From Rhodobacteraceae bacterium EL53 (GTDB lineage Bacteria; Pseudomonadota; Alphaproteobacteria; Rhodobacterales; Rhodobacteraceae): a stretch of DNA of 64,000 bases. This document shows, one piece after another, positions 1-9,216 of this stretch (position 1 is the stretch's first letter; each line of letters opens with the position of its first letter). The notes beneath the pieces were generated by a model, which saw only the letters and a program-made list of their open reading frames with translations, did no database searches and was not told the origin of the DNA. The DNA is taken from NCBI GenBank assembly GCA_900313015.1, contig OMPR01000007.1, positions 104,350 through 168,349 of the forward strand. The letters run 5' to 3'. The position numbers and the translations under genes were made by a program.

Positions 1-10
1 TTTTTAACAC

Positions 11-271
11 ATGCAAACTGTCCCGACAGCAAAAATATTAGGTACAAGCCTGTCCAGGGAACTGACGCGGGCAAAAATAAATTATGCCAAAAAGACTTTG
101 CAGTATAGTGAGTGGTGGATAGAGGAAATCACCGGTGCGCATGGGTATTCAGACCTATACAACTTCGCCCGCGCCTTCTCCAAAGAGGTAGGGATATCTC
201 CCTCGCAGTTTAGTAAAAATGAAAAGAGCACGGACCTACATCTCCCTTCGAAACGCGTGCCCTTGGAGTAA
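11..271 (+). pseudogene. AraC-family regulator, C-terminal HTH fragment
   Basis: An 86-aa frame that matches only the second half of an AraC-type DNA-binding domain. It has the helix-turn-helix ending GYSDLYNFARAFSKEVGISP followed by SQF, the usual closing signature of the family. An in-frame TAA lies directly upstream (5-7), so no N-terminal sensing domain is connected in this frame. It is either a truncated relic or the end of a gene broken by a frameshift near the window edge. No operon partner is visible downstream. Family assignment is fairly sure; function as an intact regulator is unlikely. Confidence 0.55.
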
Positions 272-799
272 AGCCCCCCAACAGAAACGCAATCCAAGCT
301 GCGGGACGGGCACAAACGTCATCTGAAAGCATTAAATGTGGCGATGTTGAAGGTGTTTTTCCTTTGTGGTTCTGCAAGCCAGTGTGCTCTCAAACTATCA
401 CCCACTCACTTTCTCAAGGAGCCATACGAACCATACGCGAAAGTTTGGCATGCGCTGCCATGTGCAAGCCCCAAAGATGGCAAAGCGAAACACCGGCTCA
501 TCAATCACCGGTCGCAGACAACATCGCCAAAGCATACTGCTCTTCTTCACACCCGAAGTGTTCTGGCCATCCTCAAAGCAGGGCAACGAGTTGTTCTAGA
601 TAACTAAGATCAGACATAACCCCTTAAAAGAGGTGCGCGCAACAAACTGATTCCTACCGCCGGCAGGGTTGTATCCCACCATAGAAATCACAATCAGCAG
701 CTGATGCACCTTATAGACAACATGTAAATGAAATTTCGGGTCATGATATGCGTAAAGAGTCATCCTAACTTCAAAACAATAAGTCTGCAAATTGAACGC
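272..799. other. Non-coding stretch, no gene recognised
   Basis: About 530 bases between the AraC fragment and the end of the methyltransferase gene. Several short frames are open on both strands but none shows a recognisable motif, ribosome binding site or coherent composition. Probably decayed sequence. Confidence 0.5.
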
Positions 800-1534
800 C
801 TAGCTAGGCTTTTTTCCAGCATAGTTGACACGGACGTTTTCACGCCACCCGCCTATGACATCTTGCTTGACCTCGCTGCTACCCGTGCCAATCATGTTCC
901 GGCGGCGCTCGGTATAGTCAAAACTCTTGTGAATAAGATCCAGATCAGGGAACAGGCCCGCTAGGCCTTCTGGGGTGTAACGGAAATAGTCCCCTGGGCA
1001 CGGATGGTAGCGCCAAGCGAACAACGTGCTGTGGACTGTGAGGCCGCCTGGTTTCAAGATGCGTGTAATCTCCTTGCCGGCCAACCAAGGTTTATTTATG
1101 TGCTCGAAGACATCAACGCTAAATACAAAATCATAGGTGTTGTCCGGAATATGCGGACAGTCCGTGATATCTCCAATTTCGACTTGAACCCCGTTATTGG
1201 TGCTCTCCTTAAGATCAAGAGCGAAATATTTAAAGTTCGAGAAATGTTGGTTTCTTGGATTCCGTCGCCCACCAATTTCAAGCATTACACCGCTGGCTAC
1301 GCCACCTTGTGCAAGAGCTTGATCAGCAATTTTGCTAATGCGTTCCCATCTATTCGGTTTTTTCTTGAAGCCGGTATCCATCTCATCAAGCGCGCTCGCT
1401 AAACTTCCATCAATTCGACTAAGGGATTCCAATGCTGAAATTCTGTTTTGCAAGGATCTAAAATTTTTCTTTGTCGTTTTGACCAAAGATGGATTTGAAA
1501 ACGCAGCGACGGCAGCTTTAAAACGATGGATCAC
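800..1534 (-). CDS. Class I SAM-dependent methyltransferase
   Basis: A 244-aa protein with a methyltransferase type-11 fold. Motif I is weak but present (MLEIGGRRNP, about residue 83), followed by an acidic strand end (FALDLKE). A TYDFVFSVDVFEHI segment corresponds to motif IV and an RILKPGG turn to the post-motif region. The N-terminal ~70 residues are basic and possibly helical. The substrate cannot be told. Such small Methyltransf_11 proteins often act on sugars, lipids or small metabolites in accessory regions. It stands alone between non-coding stretches and is cut off from the nearest minus-strand gene (the broken porin) by about 380 bases. Sure of the fold, not of the role. Confidence 0.75.
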   Translation of the reverse strand: MIHRFKAAVAAFSNPSLVKTTKKNFRSLQNRISALESLSRIDGSLASALDEMDTGFKKKPNRWERISKIADQALAQGGVASGVMLEIGGRRNPRNQHFSNFKYFALDLKESTNNGVQVEIGDITDCPHIPDNTYDFVFSVDVFEHINKPWLAGKEITRILKPGGLTVHSTLFAWRYHPCPGDYFRYTPEGLAGLFPDLDLIHKSFDYTERRRNMIGTGSSEVKQDVIGGWRENVRVNYAGKKPS

Positions 1535-1910
1535 ACTATTCTCCCATAGTAATGCTTATGCTCACATCATGTATATGTGTACAATTGCGTCAACACTTAC
1601 ACTTATAGCGTATGCGCACTCGTTTTACTCCTTTGTTCTTTGGAAACTGATCCGTTCCTGCACGTTTTAGGTCTTAGCGAAACCGGCTGCAGGATGTTAT
1701 GGCGCGTTTGCAGGACCGTTCCCTGTTGGGCAACATGGCATCCACCCAATCCAGCGCGCTCGCTTTTCTTTGTGTTGCGTCTTGCTGTCGTGACAGAACT
1801 TGCGGAGCGATCGCAGTTCACCGAACCAGAACAGCCCGTGATCATCCCGATGTGAAATGACATAGCCGGCAACGGTTGCGAGTTGCGGCAAATGCTCCCC
1901 AAGACTTGCG
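1535..1910. other. Non-coding stretch, unidentified
   Basis: About 375 bases between the methyltransferase start and the 3' end of the broken porin. A minus-strand frame of 80 codons crosses it and runs into the porin end, but it matches nothing I recognise and has no ribosome binding site. Probably eroded DNA. Confidence 0.4.
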
Positions 1911-3101
1911 CTAAAAAACGATCCATGTTCGAAGCCCAATCACTACAATGCTGTCCTTTGACGAGCTCAAGTGTGGGTTGGAGATGAATTGCACAGATGG
2001 CGTGATTTGCAACCCTGGTGAAATAGACAAGCGATAGAAGGATTCGGTGGTGAACTGGCGGCCTTCTATCCCATCGGCCTCAGCCCAATTTAGGCCCAGA
2101 CCCGCATCATCAGTATTTTGCCCGTAATAAGAGATGCCTACTGATACCGACCGTTCATAAAGCGCGGCTATCCCCTTGCTGATGCCAGCCCGAAAAAACG
2201 GGAGCCATGTATTGTTCACAAACCAAGCTGCTGAGAAATCCGCGCCATAGTCTTCTGCGCGGGTTCCATCATCGGCAGCATTCGCGTGCCAAAAAGTCAG
2301 GTGGACGTTGTCGAAATAGATACGTTCAAAGTCACTTGTGTACCCGACCTTCAAGCTCTTAAAGAGTTTGCCATCCGAAAAGACATCCAGGTCTAGCGAT
2401 GTCGGATCTGCATTTGCATCCGCGATGCTACCGACAGCATAGATGTTCCTACTAAGCTTTAGCCCGCCAGCAATTCCAAGCCCGGGATTGGGTGCATTGA
2501 TGGTCGGATTGGTATTGAACGCAAGATTCTGGAAAGCAGTGTACGGCCTCACTGCGCCGTAGAGCTCAAGAAAGTCGGTGACATCTATCTACCCCGCTTG
2601 CAGCGTCCAATTTCCGGCAGCAGCGCGTTGCGTCCAGAACAAGTTTGTCAGCATTGCATCGTTGTCGTTGAACGCAGTGCCAATGATTGCAAGTGAGCCA
2701 CCATCCAGCCCCAGAAATTGCGGAGCTACATCAGTATAGGCATGGCGATGCTCAAGCTTGAACGTCAGCGACCTAAGTTCAGTTGCCTGCCAGTAGCCGT
2801 AAAACCGGAAGACCCCACTTGCCGCCTCTCCCGTTCCGATGTCGGAATTCGTAGATTGGAGAAGTGTGAGATAGTCGAGATTGAACCGGAAGACCTGTTC
2901 AGCCAAACCGTTTTTTCACCCAAGTCACCCGGGCGCGATGTTGCGTGGAAAATCTGAACGCGGCTGTGGGTCGGTCAAACCATCGCCCGGTGCCAGATCG
3001 GCCTGCACGGAGGAAGGGCCGCCGAGTCCTTGTGCTTGCAGAGGGTTAGCCAGACCGACAAGAGCCAAACTGACGGCATAGACAACGGGTAAAAATTTCA
3101 A
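1911..3101 (-). pseudogene. OprB-like carbohydrate porin, interrupted by in-frame stops
   Basis: Read from about 3101 (TTG) the frame encodes a signal peptide (KFLPVVYAVSLALVGLANPLQAQ), then meets in-frame TGA at 2925-2927 and 2916-2918. It resumes as a beta-rich porin sequence and is cut again by TAG at 2589-2591. The same frame then continues without a shift to the stop at 1911 and ends in the aromatic C-terminus expected of an outer-membrane barrel (RTWIVF). Without the stops it would be about 395 aa, a normal OprB length. The TAG sits in a segment that in OprB porins usually reads G-K-I-D-V-T-D, so an AAG-to-TAG change is likely. It lies 115 bases downstream of the amidohydrolase on the same strand, so it was probably the uptake partner of that enzyme. 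The exact start is unclear. Confidence 0.6.
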
Positions 3102-3216
3102 TTTGACACCATTATTCGCAATGCAACTTCCCGCGCGCGCTGTTCGAGGGTGTGCTTGTCCATTTTCGACTCAGTGGTTGATGCTATCATCGAACAGCGT
3201 TTCAAAAAAATTGAAC

Positions 3217-5136
3217 TTAATTGCTATTGGTTCCAGGCGACAACAGCGGGTCATAGTTTGAAGCATTTGAGTTCCTGACGATCAAGGCCTGCGCCCAATC
3301 CTGCTGTGCCGTGGCCTGATCCTCATAAACGCCATGAATGCGGCACAAGAACAATTCTGAGTCGTCGACTGCATTGGGCTGCTCAAACCAATCTTGTGGC
3401 TTGTTTTGAGGCAAGTTGACCTTGGCTATGCGATAGTTCACCGGCTCACTAGATTGAGGACGCTCAAGCGAGGACTGATCATCAAGGATGTCGTCATAGA
3501 GCGTTGGGCGGGCACCGCCGGTGTCGATTGTAAACGTGCGCAACCATTGCTGTTTGTTCGATGGTTCGAAACGCCCCACTTCTTCCACTGGGTAGCGGAT
3601 AGCTTGCCCGGGGTTTACGTCTTTCAGAACTTTGCTGTCAGAGACAACGATTGTGCCATGAACCAACACATACGGAATTCCGGTAGAGGGCAGGCCGTTC
3701 TTGCCTTTGGAATAGGTTGCATTTTCGGTGACATTCACGGGGTCGAAAATGGTGATATCGGCGATCATTCCCTCTTGGATACGACCACGCACATCCATCG
3801 CTTTGATCCCGGCGTCTCCCAATTGTTTGGCGGCCCAATAGCTGAGTTGCGACAATGAGAACATTAACGGGACCTCGTTTTCACGCGCCAAACGCAACAG
3901 GATTGCATGTGATCCGGCGGAACGGGGGTGGCCTGCATAATCCTCAAACGGTGAGTCCCAGTCGAGCCGCTCTCCCTTATCGTTCAATCCCGGCATTCCA
4001 TCGCCAGAAATCACAAAATTTGGAACTTTTATCCAGTCTTTGATCCATTGTTCGCGAGGGGGGCTAAAAGCAATTGCAGTGCGCCCGGGCTCAGAATCCT
4101 TAAACGCAAGGAACTCTTCTTTGGTGACATATCTATCCAACTGAGGATCGAAAATGGTTTCCTCGTATTTGTATCCCATCGACCCCTCCCAATTGTCTGG
4201 GCCGAGAATAGAGGCACCATAATTCCCCGATCCAGCGGTCCAAGGATACCAGGTTGACCAGACATTATGGCCTTGCGCGCGCGCCAGTTGCATTTTTTCT
4301 TCGATCTCCCACCAGCCGTAATCATTGGTGTGATGAAGCTGAAGGGAAGCACCCAGAACCATTGCATTTGTGAGCAGCTCATTCGCACCCGTCGCAGTTT
4401 CAATTGGGGTCGACGCGCTTGGATGAAAGCGATGATGTGCGGCGGTCAGACGACCATATTTAGCCGCTATTTTTTGGGCTTCGAACATTTCATAAGTCGT
4501 AATGCCTTCGCGCGCGTACCCAATGGTCGACCCAACACCCAACGCGCCCTGACGCAGACCTTCGTCAAGTGTTGCAGTGATTTGATTCATCTGGTCCAGA
4601 GTGCTGCGCGTGACGGACCACCCATCAACCCCATCTTCGGCGGCGGCGATACGGTAGTCAAAAAAGTACGGCATCGAGACATTTGGCCCTTCGAGAGCCA
4701 AACCATCATGCACCCGCATGCGTGCGAATTCCTGCCCGACCACGGTGCCAAAATTGGCTTGCCTGTTGCCTGTACGCTCCTCGTACCATTCGGAAATATT
4801 AAGAGCGCCAATTTCGAAATCCATCTGCGTTGTCACACCATCACGCAAATTCAGTTTGATCCCAAAGGGCCGCAACCCGTGTTGTTCCAGATCAATAAAC
4901 CCCGGAGCAACGATATGGCCGGTTGCATCAATGGTTTCCGCGCCTTCAATTGGATCGGTTGTGATTTCCGTAATCCAGCCATTGTTAATGCCTACATTGG
5001 CGATCTGGTCGAACCCTGTTTCGGGATCCATGACGCGACCATTTAAAATGGCCACATCATAGTTTTGGGCAAGAACGCCGCTGGCCAGAGCAGTGGTAGA
5101 AAGGACGATTGCGGTCAATAATGTGGTGGGTTTCAT
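3217..5136 (-). CDS. Secreted amidohydrolase, N-acyl-D-amino-acid deacylase family
   Basis: A 639-aa amidohydrolase with a cleavable signal peptide (about residues 1-23, ending ASGVLAQ). The N-terminal beta-sandwich segment (NYDVAILNGRVMDP) and the return strand GMIADITIFDP are typical of the D-aminoacylase branch. So are GDGMP (the Asp ligand region) and HPRSAGS. The usual D-x-H-x-H metal motif after PGFID reads L-E-Q-H, with Glu in place of the first His. The position that is Cys in classical D-aminoacylases falls in a Glu-containing segment (DFEIGA). About 100 extra residues follow the catalytic domain. Export suggests a periplasmic role on acylated amino acids or related amides. It is divergent from an AraC regulator, and a ruined porin gene follows it. 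Substrate unknown; activity needs care because of the altered motif. Confidence 0.75.
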   Translation of the reverse strand: MKPTTLLTAIVLSTTALASGVLAQNYDVAILNGRVMDPETGFDQIANVGINNGWITEITTDPIEGAETIDATGHIVAPGFIDLEQHGLRPFGIKLNLRDGVTTQMDFEIGALNISEWYEERTGNRQANFGTVVGQEFARMRVHDGLALEGPNVSMPYFFDYRIAAAEDGVDGWSVTRSTLDQMNQITATLDEGLRQGALGVGSTIGYAREGITTYEMFEAQKIAAKYGRLTAAHHRFHPSASTPIETATGANELLTNAMVLGASLQLHHTNDYGWWEIEEKMQLARAQGHNVWSTWYPWTAGSGNYGASILGPDNWEGSMGYKYEETIFDPQLDRYVTKEEFLAFKDSEPGRTAIAFSPPREQWIKDWIKVPNFVISGDGMPGLNDKGERLDWDSPFEDYAGHPRSAGSHAILLRLARENEVPLMFSLSQLSYWAAKQLGDAGIKAMDVRGRIQEGMIADITIFDPVNVTENATYSKGKNGLPSTGIPYVLVHGTIVVSDSKVLKDVNPGQAIRYPVEEVGRFEPSNKQQWLRTFTIDTGGARPTLYDDILDDQSSLERPQSSEPVNYRIAKVNLPQNKPQDWFEQPNAVDDSELFLCRIHGVYEDQATAQQDWAQALIVRNSNASNYDPLLSPGTNSN

Positions 5137-5278
5137 GTGCGGCTCCTAAGCAGGCTGGAAACAACTATAGCCTAGTCAAAAGAGCTTTTGCTGGGAGATT
5201 TCAGTCATTTGATTGGCTTGTTGATGAATCCTCAGTCACGATGACTGATTATTCCGGTTTGTATGTTACCTGTGACAT

Positions 5279-6271
5279 ATGCAAGATTCGTTCCCAGCGG
5301 CTATGAGCATAGCCTTTCTCCACCCCGTCATCGACGCGCTCCTGACACGTGGAAGGGTAAAGCAGGAATTGGCGTTGCAACTCGCTATCCCCGTGGAAGC
5401 TCTCTATGACCCCTCAGTCACATTGCCGGCAAATGAAGTCTATTCGTTCCTGAAATGGTCAGCGGATTGCACCGGAAGCCCATTTTTTACTGCACGCGTC
5501 GGCCAATATATGGCCGCGGGTGGCTGGGCTCCACTTGTTCCTTTAATGACGTCAGCACAAAGCCTTGCTGACTTTTTTCAGAAATTTGGCCTGCTTTCAT
5601 CCGACCGGAACGCTGCGGCGACTTACAGGTTGGTGGTCGAGGGCCCAATAGCGCTATGGCAACTGATCCGCCCGGTCGGAGCGAACAAAGACGCCGTCTA
5701 TGCAGATGCCATAGCAGTCGGTTTTTTTGCTCAGATATTGAAGTCCGCAGCGCAGGATATTTGGGATCCGCTTCAGATCGTTGCGGTCATGCCTGACGCG
5801 TCACTGATACCCCAAGACTTGTTGCCGCCGACTTCGGTCTTGTCGGGAGAGATCGGTCTGAACCTGAGATTTCCGTCAAGCTATCTCGGCCTCAACATGC
5901 CAGCGGTGTTGCCACCCGAAGGTCTTCCGGACTTAGGCCTGCCTGATCGGCACGACTTAATGTTGGCGGAACGCATAAGACAGATCCTGGAGCATCGTAT
6001 TTCTGAACCTGGTCTTGGCGTTGCACGCATTGCGTCAATGATAGGATTGGCAAAATGGAAATTGCAGTCCTTGCTTAGCTTGCAGGGAACAAGCATTTCC
6101 GAAATCAGAGAAGACATTCGGCGTAGTCAGGCAATTGAACGCGTTACTTTTACAGCCGATAAGATCGACGCCATCGCCTCGGACTTAGGCTACGCCAACA
6201 GCGCCAACTTCACCCGCGCCTTTCGAACATGGACAGGAAAGTCGCCACGTGAAATCCGGAGCGAGTTATGA
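5279..6271 (+). CDS. AraC-family transcriptional regulator
   Basis: A 330-aa regulator. An arabinose-binding-like N-terminal domain of the OruR/ArgR type covers roughly residues 20-200. A C-terminal double HTH covers about 230-330 and ends in ASDLGYANSANFTRAFRTWTGKSPREIR, written here in two parts: ASDLGYANSANF and TRAFRTWTGKSPREIR. The start could be ATG 5279 or ATG 5303; neither has a clear ribosome binding site. It is divergent from the secreted amidohydrolase with about 140 bases between starts, so it most likely controls that gene and the former porin. Inducer unknown. Confidence 0.8.
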   Translation: MQDSFPAAMSIAFLHPVIDALLTRGRVKQELALQLAIPVEALYDPSVTLPANEVYSFLKWSADCTGSPFFTARVGQYMAAGGWAPLVPLMTSAQSLADFFQKFGLLSSDRNAAATYRLVVEGPIALWQLIRPVGANKDAVYADAIAVGFFAQILKSAAQDIWDPLQIVAVMPDASLIPQDLLPPTSVLSGEIGLNLRFPSSYLGLNMPAVLPPEGLPDLGLPDRHDLMLAERIRQILEHRISEPGLGVARIASMIGLAKWKLQSLLSLQGTSISEIREDIRRSQAIERVTFTADKIDAIASDLGYANSANFTRAFRTWTGKSPREIRSEL

Positions 6272-6635
6272 GCAGTCTATTCGACCTAAACGCGCTGAAC
6301 GTCGGCTTTCTGGCCTTACTACCAAAATGTGTACGGTGCAGAATCCAGTAGTTTGGGCTCGTAGCTGCCCTCCGCCGCTCGCCTAACGAATGCCTGTTTC
6401 GGGCTGGGAGCGGCTTTCGTGGCAAAATCGAACGAAGGTCGGCTGAGTGGACACAGCCGCCCTTTGCTGGAGCGGCTATTGCTAACGCAGAAAATGTTCG
6501 CACTTGCGGCCATTCACCGGTGTAAATTTCGGCCAAATCCAAACCGTCCTTTCGCCGCAGGCGGGATCGACCATCGAGGGGGGGGACAACCCGGTCCTTT
6601 TCAGGAGACCTTCAGTAGCCGCTTAGCCATCAGTT
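6272..6635. other. Intergenic region containing an interspersed repeat
   Basis: No gene recognised. The stretch contains a roughly 53-base element (6364-6416) that recurs at 12700-12752, listed separately. It lies between the ends of the AraC gene (plus) and the sulfatase gene (minus), where a transcription terminator would be expected. No clear stem plus T-run was found. Confidence 0.5.
6364..6416. repeat. Interspersed intergenic repeat, copy 1
   Basis: Shares an almost gap-free ~53-base block with 12700-12752: both read GCTGCCCTCCGC, then AACGAATG, then GGGCTG and GAGCGG, with scattered transitions. Related elements with AACGAA and AGCGG pieces are, as I recall, common in marine roseobacter intergenic DNA. 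Non-coding; function unknown. Confidence 0.6.
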
Positions 6636-8267
6636 TCAGCCATTTTGGGTTGCCATCTTCCAGGCCGCCAGCAATTTCGGCAGCGCTTCGTTCCAGTCCA
6701 GCACCCCGACGGTTTCGGCCCAGGCCTGGTACTGGCGGATCAGGTCTTTCTCAAAGGCAGGGTTGCGGCCCGCAAGGTCGGTTAATTCGGTGCGGTCGGT
6801 TTCGATGTCATAGAGTTCCCAAGAACAATAATGCAGTCGAACTAGCTTGAACTGGCCCAGCCGGATGGAGGCGTTGCCTTCGTGCTCCCAAAAAATCGGC
6901 TGCTCGCGCTGCCAGTTCTTGCCCTGAAAGAGGCCCAGCAGCGACTCCCCCTGCAACGGCTGGATTTCATGGCCGCCAACTTCGGTCTGATAGACGCCGC
7001 CAGTGGCTTCCAGTATGCTCGGCAGGATGTCGACCACATGGCAGGCTGCATGGGCCGTGCAGCGTGGGCTGAGCCCCTCTGGCCAGTGAGCAACGAGAGG
7101 GGTCGAGATGCCGCCCTCATGCACGTAATGCTTGTAAAGACGAAACGGCGCGTTAGAGACATTGGCCCAGGGCTTGTCATAGCTCTGGAAGGTCTGTGCA
7201 TCTCCCGGACGCAGGCCGGCTACATTGCCCATGGTGATCTGCTTTCCGTCGTGCGTTTTGTCCGGGTAGAATTTCGCCCAGCCATCCTCGGCCATGAATT
7301 CGGCGCAGCCGCCGTTGTCGGAGAGGAAAAGGATCAGCGTGTTGTCGAACTGCCCGAGCCGTTTCAGGGCCGCGACCAGTGTTCCGATGGACTGATCCAT
7401 GCGGTCGACCATCGCAGCATAGGTAGCCATTTTGCTGGCCTCCCAGTCCTGGTTCTTTTCCTGCTCCCAGCGATGCACGGAACTGTCGCGCGGGGAGATA
7501 TCCCAGCTGCGCTGGAACACATTGAGGCCGTTCATCGTTTCGTGGCGCGCGGTGCGGATATGATCCCAGCCTTTATTATAGACGCCGTCGTATTTTGCGA
7601 TGTCCTCAGGATGGGCATGCAGCGGCCAGTGCGGCGCGGTATGAGCGAGGAAGAGGAAGAAGGGTTTCTCGTCCGACACCGCGCCTTCGATCATGCCGAT
7701 GGCCTTATCGGTGATGGCATCGGTGAAATAGAAATCATCCGGGACCGTTTCGACCCGGCTGTCGTCCTCCAGCATGTAATGCGGCGAGAAGAAGTGGGTG
7801 GCCCCGTCCATTATCCCGTAGAAGTGGTCAAAGCCGCGCTGGCGCGGGGTCGGATGCTCGACATCACCGATCCGCCAGTGGTCTACGCTGCGGGGTTCGA
7901 AGTCGCCCGCCACATGCCATTTGCCGGACATCAGAGTGGCATAGCCGCTGGCCCGGAGGTGCTCTGCAATGGTGGCGCTGTCGTTGCGCAGGAAGCCCTG
8001 ATAGGCAGGCGTGCCAAGATTGGCGCCCATATGGCCGACACCGGCATTATGCGGATAAAGCCCGGTAAGGAGCGAGGCGCGCGTGGGGCAGCAGCGGGCG
8101 CAATTATACATCGCTGATAGCATCACGCCGCCACGCGCGAGAGCGTCGATGTTGGGGGTCAGGATTTCCGACCCGGTGCAGCCGAGATCGGCAAATCCCA
8201 TGTCGTCCGCGAGGATCAGAATAACATTGGGGCGGCTGGTTTCTACCTGAGGGTTGTTGGTAGTCAT
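6636..8267 (-). CDS. Arylsulfatase (type I sulfatase)
   Basis: A 543-aa alkaline-phosphatase-superfamily sulfatase. The N-terminal metal site reads NVILILADDMGFADLG. The formylglycine signature is C-C-P-T-R followed by ASLLTG at about residue 66, so the first Cys would be converted to formylglycine. LFLSDNGG is the second metal site. Length fits the family. The chosen ATG at 8267 lies 13 bases after the stop of the upstream dioxygenase, whereas longer frames overlap it. No signal peptide is seen, so it is probably cytoplasmic. Co-transcription with a TauD-type dioxygenase and a divergent LysR regulator suggests release of sulfate from organic sulfate esters for use as a sulfur source. The natural ester is unknown. 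Confidence 0.9.
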   Translation of the reverse strand: MTTNNPQVETSRPNVILILADDMGFADLGCTGSEILTPNIDALARGGVMLSAMYNCARCCPTRASLLTGLYPHNAGVGHMGANLGTPAYQGFLRNDSATIAEHLRASGYATLMSGKWHVAGDFEPRSVDHWRIGDVEHPTPRQRGFDHFYGIMDGATHFFSPHYMLEDDSRVETVPDDFYFTDAITDKAIGMIEGAVSDEKPFFLFLAHTAPHWPLHAHPEDIAKYDGVYNKGWDHIRTARHETMNGLNVFQRSWDISPRDSSVHRWEQEKNQDWEASKMATYAAMVDRMDQSIGTLVAALKRLGQFDNTLILFLSDNGGCAEFMAEDGWAKFYPDKTHDGKQITMGNVAGLRPGDAQTFQSYDKPWANVSNAPFRLYKHYVHEGGISTPLVAHWPEGLSPRCTAHAACHVVDILPSILEATGGVYQTEVGGHEIQPLQGESLLGLFQGKNWQREQPIFWEHEGNASIRLGQFKLVRLHYCSWELYDIETDRTELTDLAGRNPAFEKDLIRQYQAWAETVGVLDWNEALPKLLAAWKMATQNG

Positions 8268-8280
8268 AATGGTGCTTTCA

Positions 8281-9126
8281 CTAAGGGGCAGGCTGCGGGG
8301 GAGGGGGCGCAAGTGAGCCGCCCTCGACAGTGACGCGGTGCATCAGGCGCCTGAAGCCGTGATAGTCGTTGATCGCTTTGTGCCAGGTGGCTCGATTGTC
8401 CCACATGGTGATGTCACCAGCCCGCCAGCGCACCCGGCATTGAAACTCCGGCTGCTGGCAGTGAGCATAGAGCATGGTCAGAAGCGCCGAGGATTCTTCC
8501 GGGTTCAGTCCTTCAATGCGGGTAGTGAAGACCGGATTCACAAAAAGACCGCGCCGCCCGCTCAAGGGATGGGTGATGACAACCGGATGCCGGGCGTCCT
8601 GGGTCGCTGCCTCTGCATTGCTCAGACGACCGGATTTCGCCGCCTCGCTGTCCATCGCGGCAGTGCCGAACACATGGCGCGAGGAATGCACGGCTGTCAA
8701 ATGGTCGAGAAAGTGGCGCATCGGCTTAGAGAGCGCCTCATAGGCGGCGCCCATGGAGACAAACAGCGTGTCGCCGCCATAGGGTGGCATCTCGATGGCA
8801 TGCAAGATGGATCCGAGCGCCGGTTCCTGGTCATAGGAATGATCGGTATGCCATCCCTCACCAACGGCCTCCGTCTGGTCCTTCTCCTTCAGAACCATGG
8901 CGATTTCCGGGTGACCCTCGACCGGCTTGAAGAACCGGTTGACGTTCACCGGTCCAAAACAGCGGGCAAAGTCCAGGTGGTCCTGCGGCCCGGCGCTTTG
9001 CCCCCGAAGCACGATCACCGAGTACTTCGCAAAAGCGTCCTGAATGGCGCCGAAATCCTCACTGCGGCGGATATCCGCACCCAGAATTTCCGCTCCCAGT
9101 CCACCTGTCAGCGGCAAAATTTCCAT
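8281..9126 (-). CDS. TauD/TfdA-family 2-oxoglutarate dioxygenase
   Basis: A 281-aa Fe(II)/2-oxoglutarate dioxygenase. The metal triad is visible as H-T-D in GWHTDHSYDQEPA and the distal His in WDNRATWHKAINDYHG. The 2-oxoglutarate-binding Arg follows in FRRLMHRVTVEG. ATG 9126 was chosen over TTG 9138 because GGAG precedes it at good spacing. Family members release sulfite from taurine or cleave alkyl sulfates (AtsK type); here the next gene is an arylsulfatase, which favours a sulfate-ester or sulfonate role. It is divergent from a LysR regulator about 90 bases away, probably its activator under sulfur limitation. Exact substrate cannot be read from sequence. Confidence 0.88.
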   Translation of the reverse strand: MEILPLTGGLGAEILGADIRRSEDFGAIQDAFAKYSVIVLRGQSAGPQDHLDFARCFGPVNVNRFFKPVEGHPEIAMVLKEKDQTEAVGEGWHTDHSYDQEPALGSILHAIEMPPYGGDTLFVSMGAAYEALSKPMRHFLDHLTAVHSSRHVFGTAAMDSEAAKSGRLSNAEAATQDARHPVVITHPLSGRRGLFVNPVFTTRIEGLNPEESSALLTMLYAHCQQPEFQCRVRWRAGDITMWDNRATWHKAINDYHGFRRLMHRVTVEGGSLAPPPPQPAP

Positions 9127-9216
9127 ATCAGTCTCCAATCTGTCCAGAAAGCAGCATAGGGCTTGTCATAAAGTAGAAAAAACTGATTTAATTTGGTAAA
9201 AAGATGGATATTCTCA

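Noticed and set aside
2589-2927. Recoding (selenocysteine or suppressor reading) of the stops in the porin gene
   Set aside because: Outer-membrane porins are not known selenoproteins, no SECIS-like hairpin was evident, and two different stop codons are involved. Inactivation is simpler.
6882-8117. Long plus-strand frame of 411 codons opposite the sulfatase gene
   Set aside because: The minus-strand frame encodes a complete sulfatase with the C-C-P-T-R signature; the opposite frame has no motif and is a GC-rich shadow.
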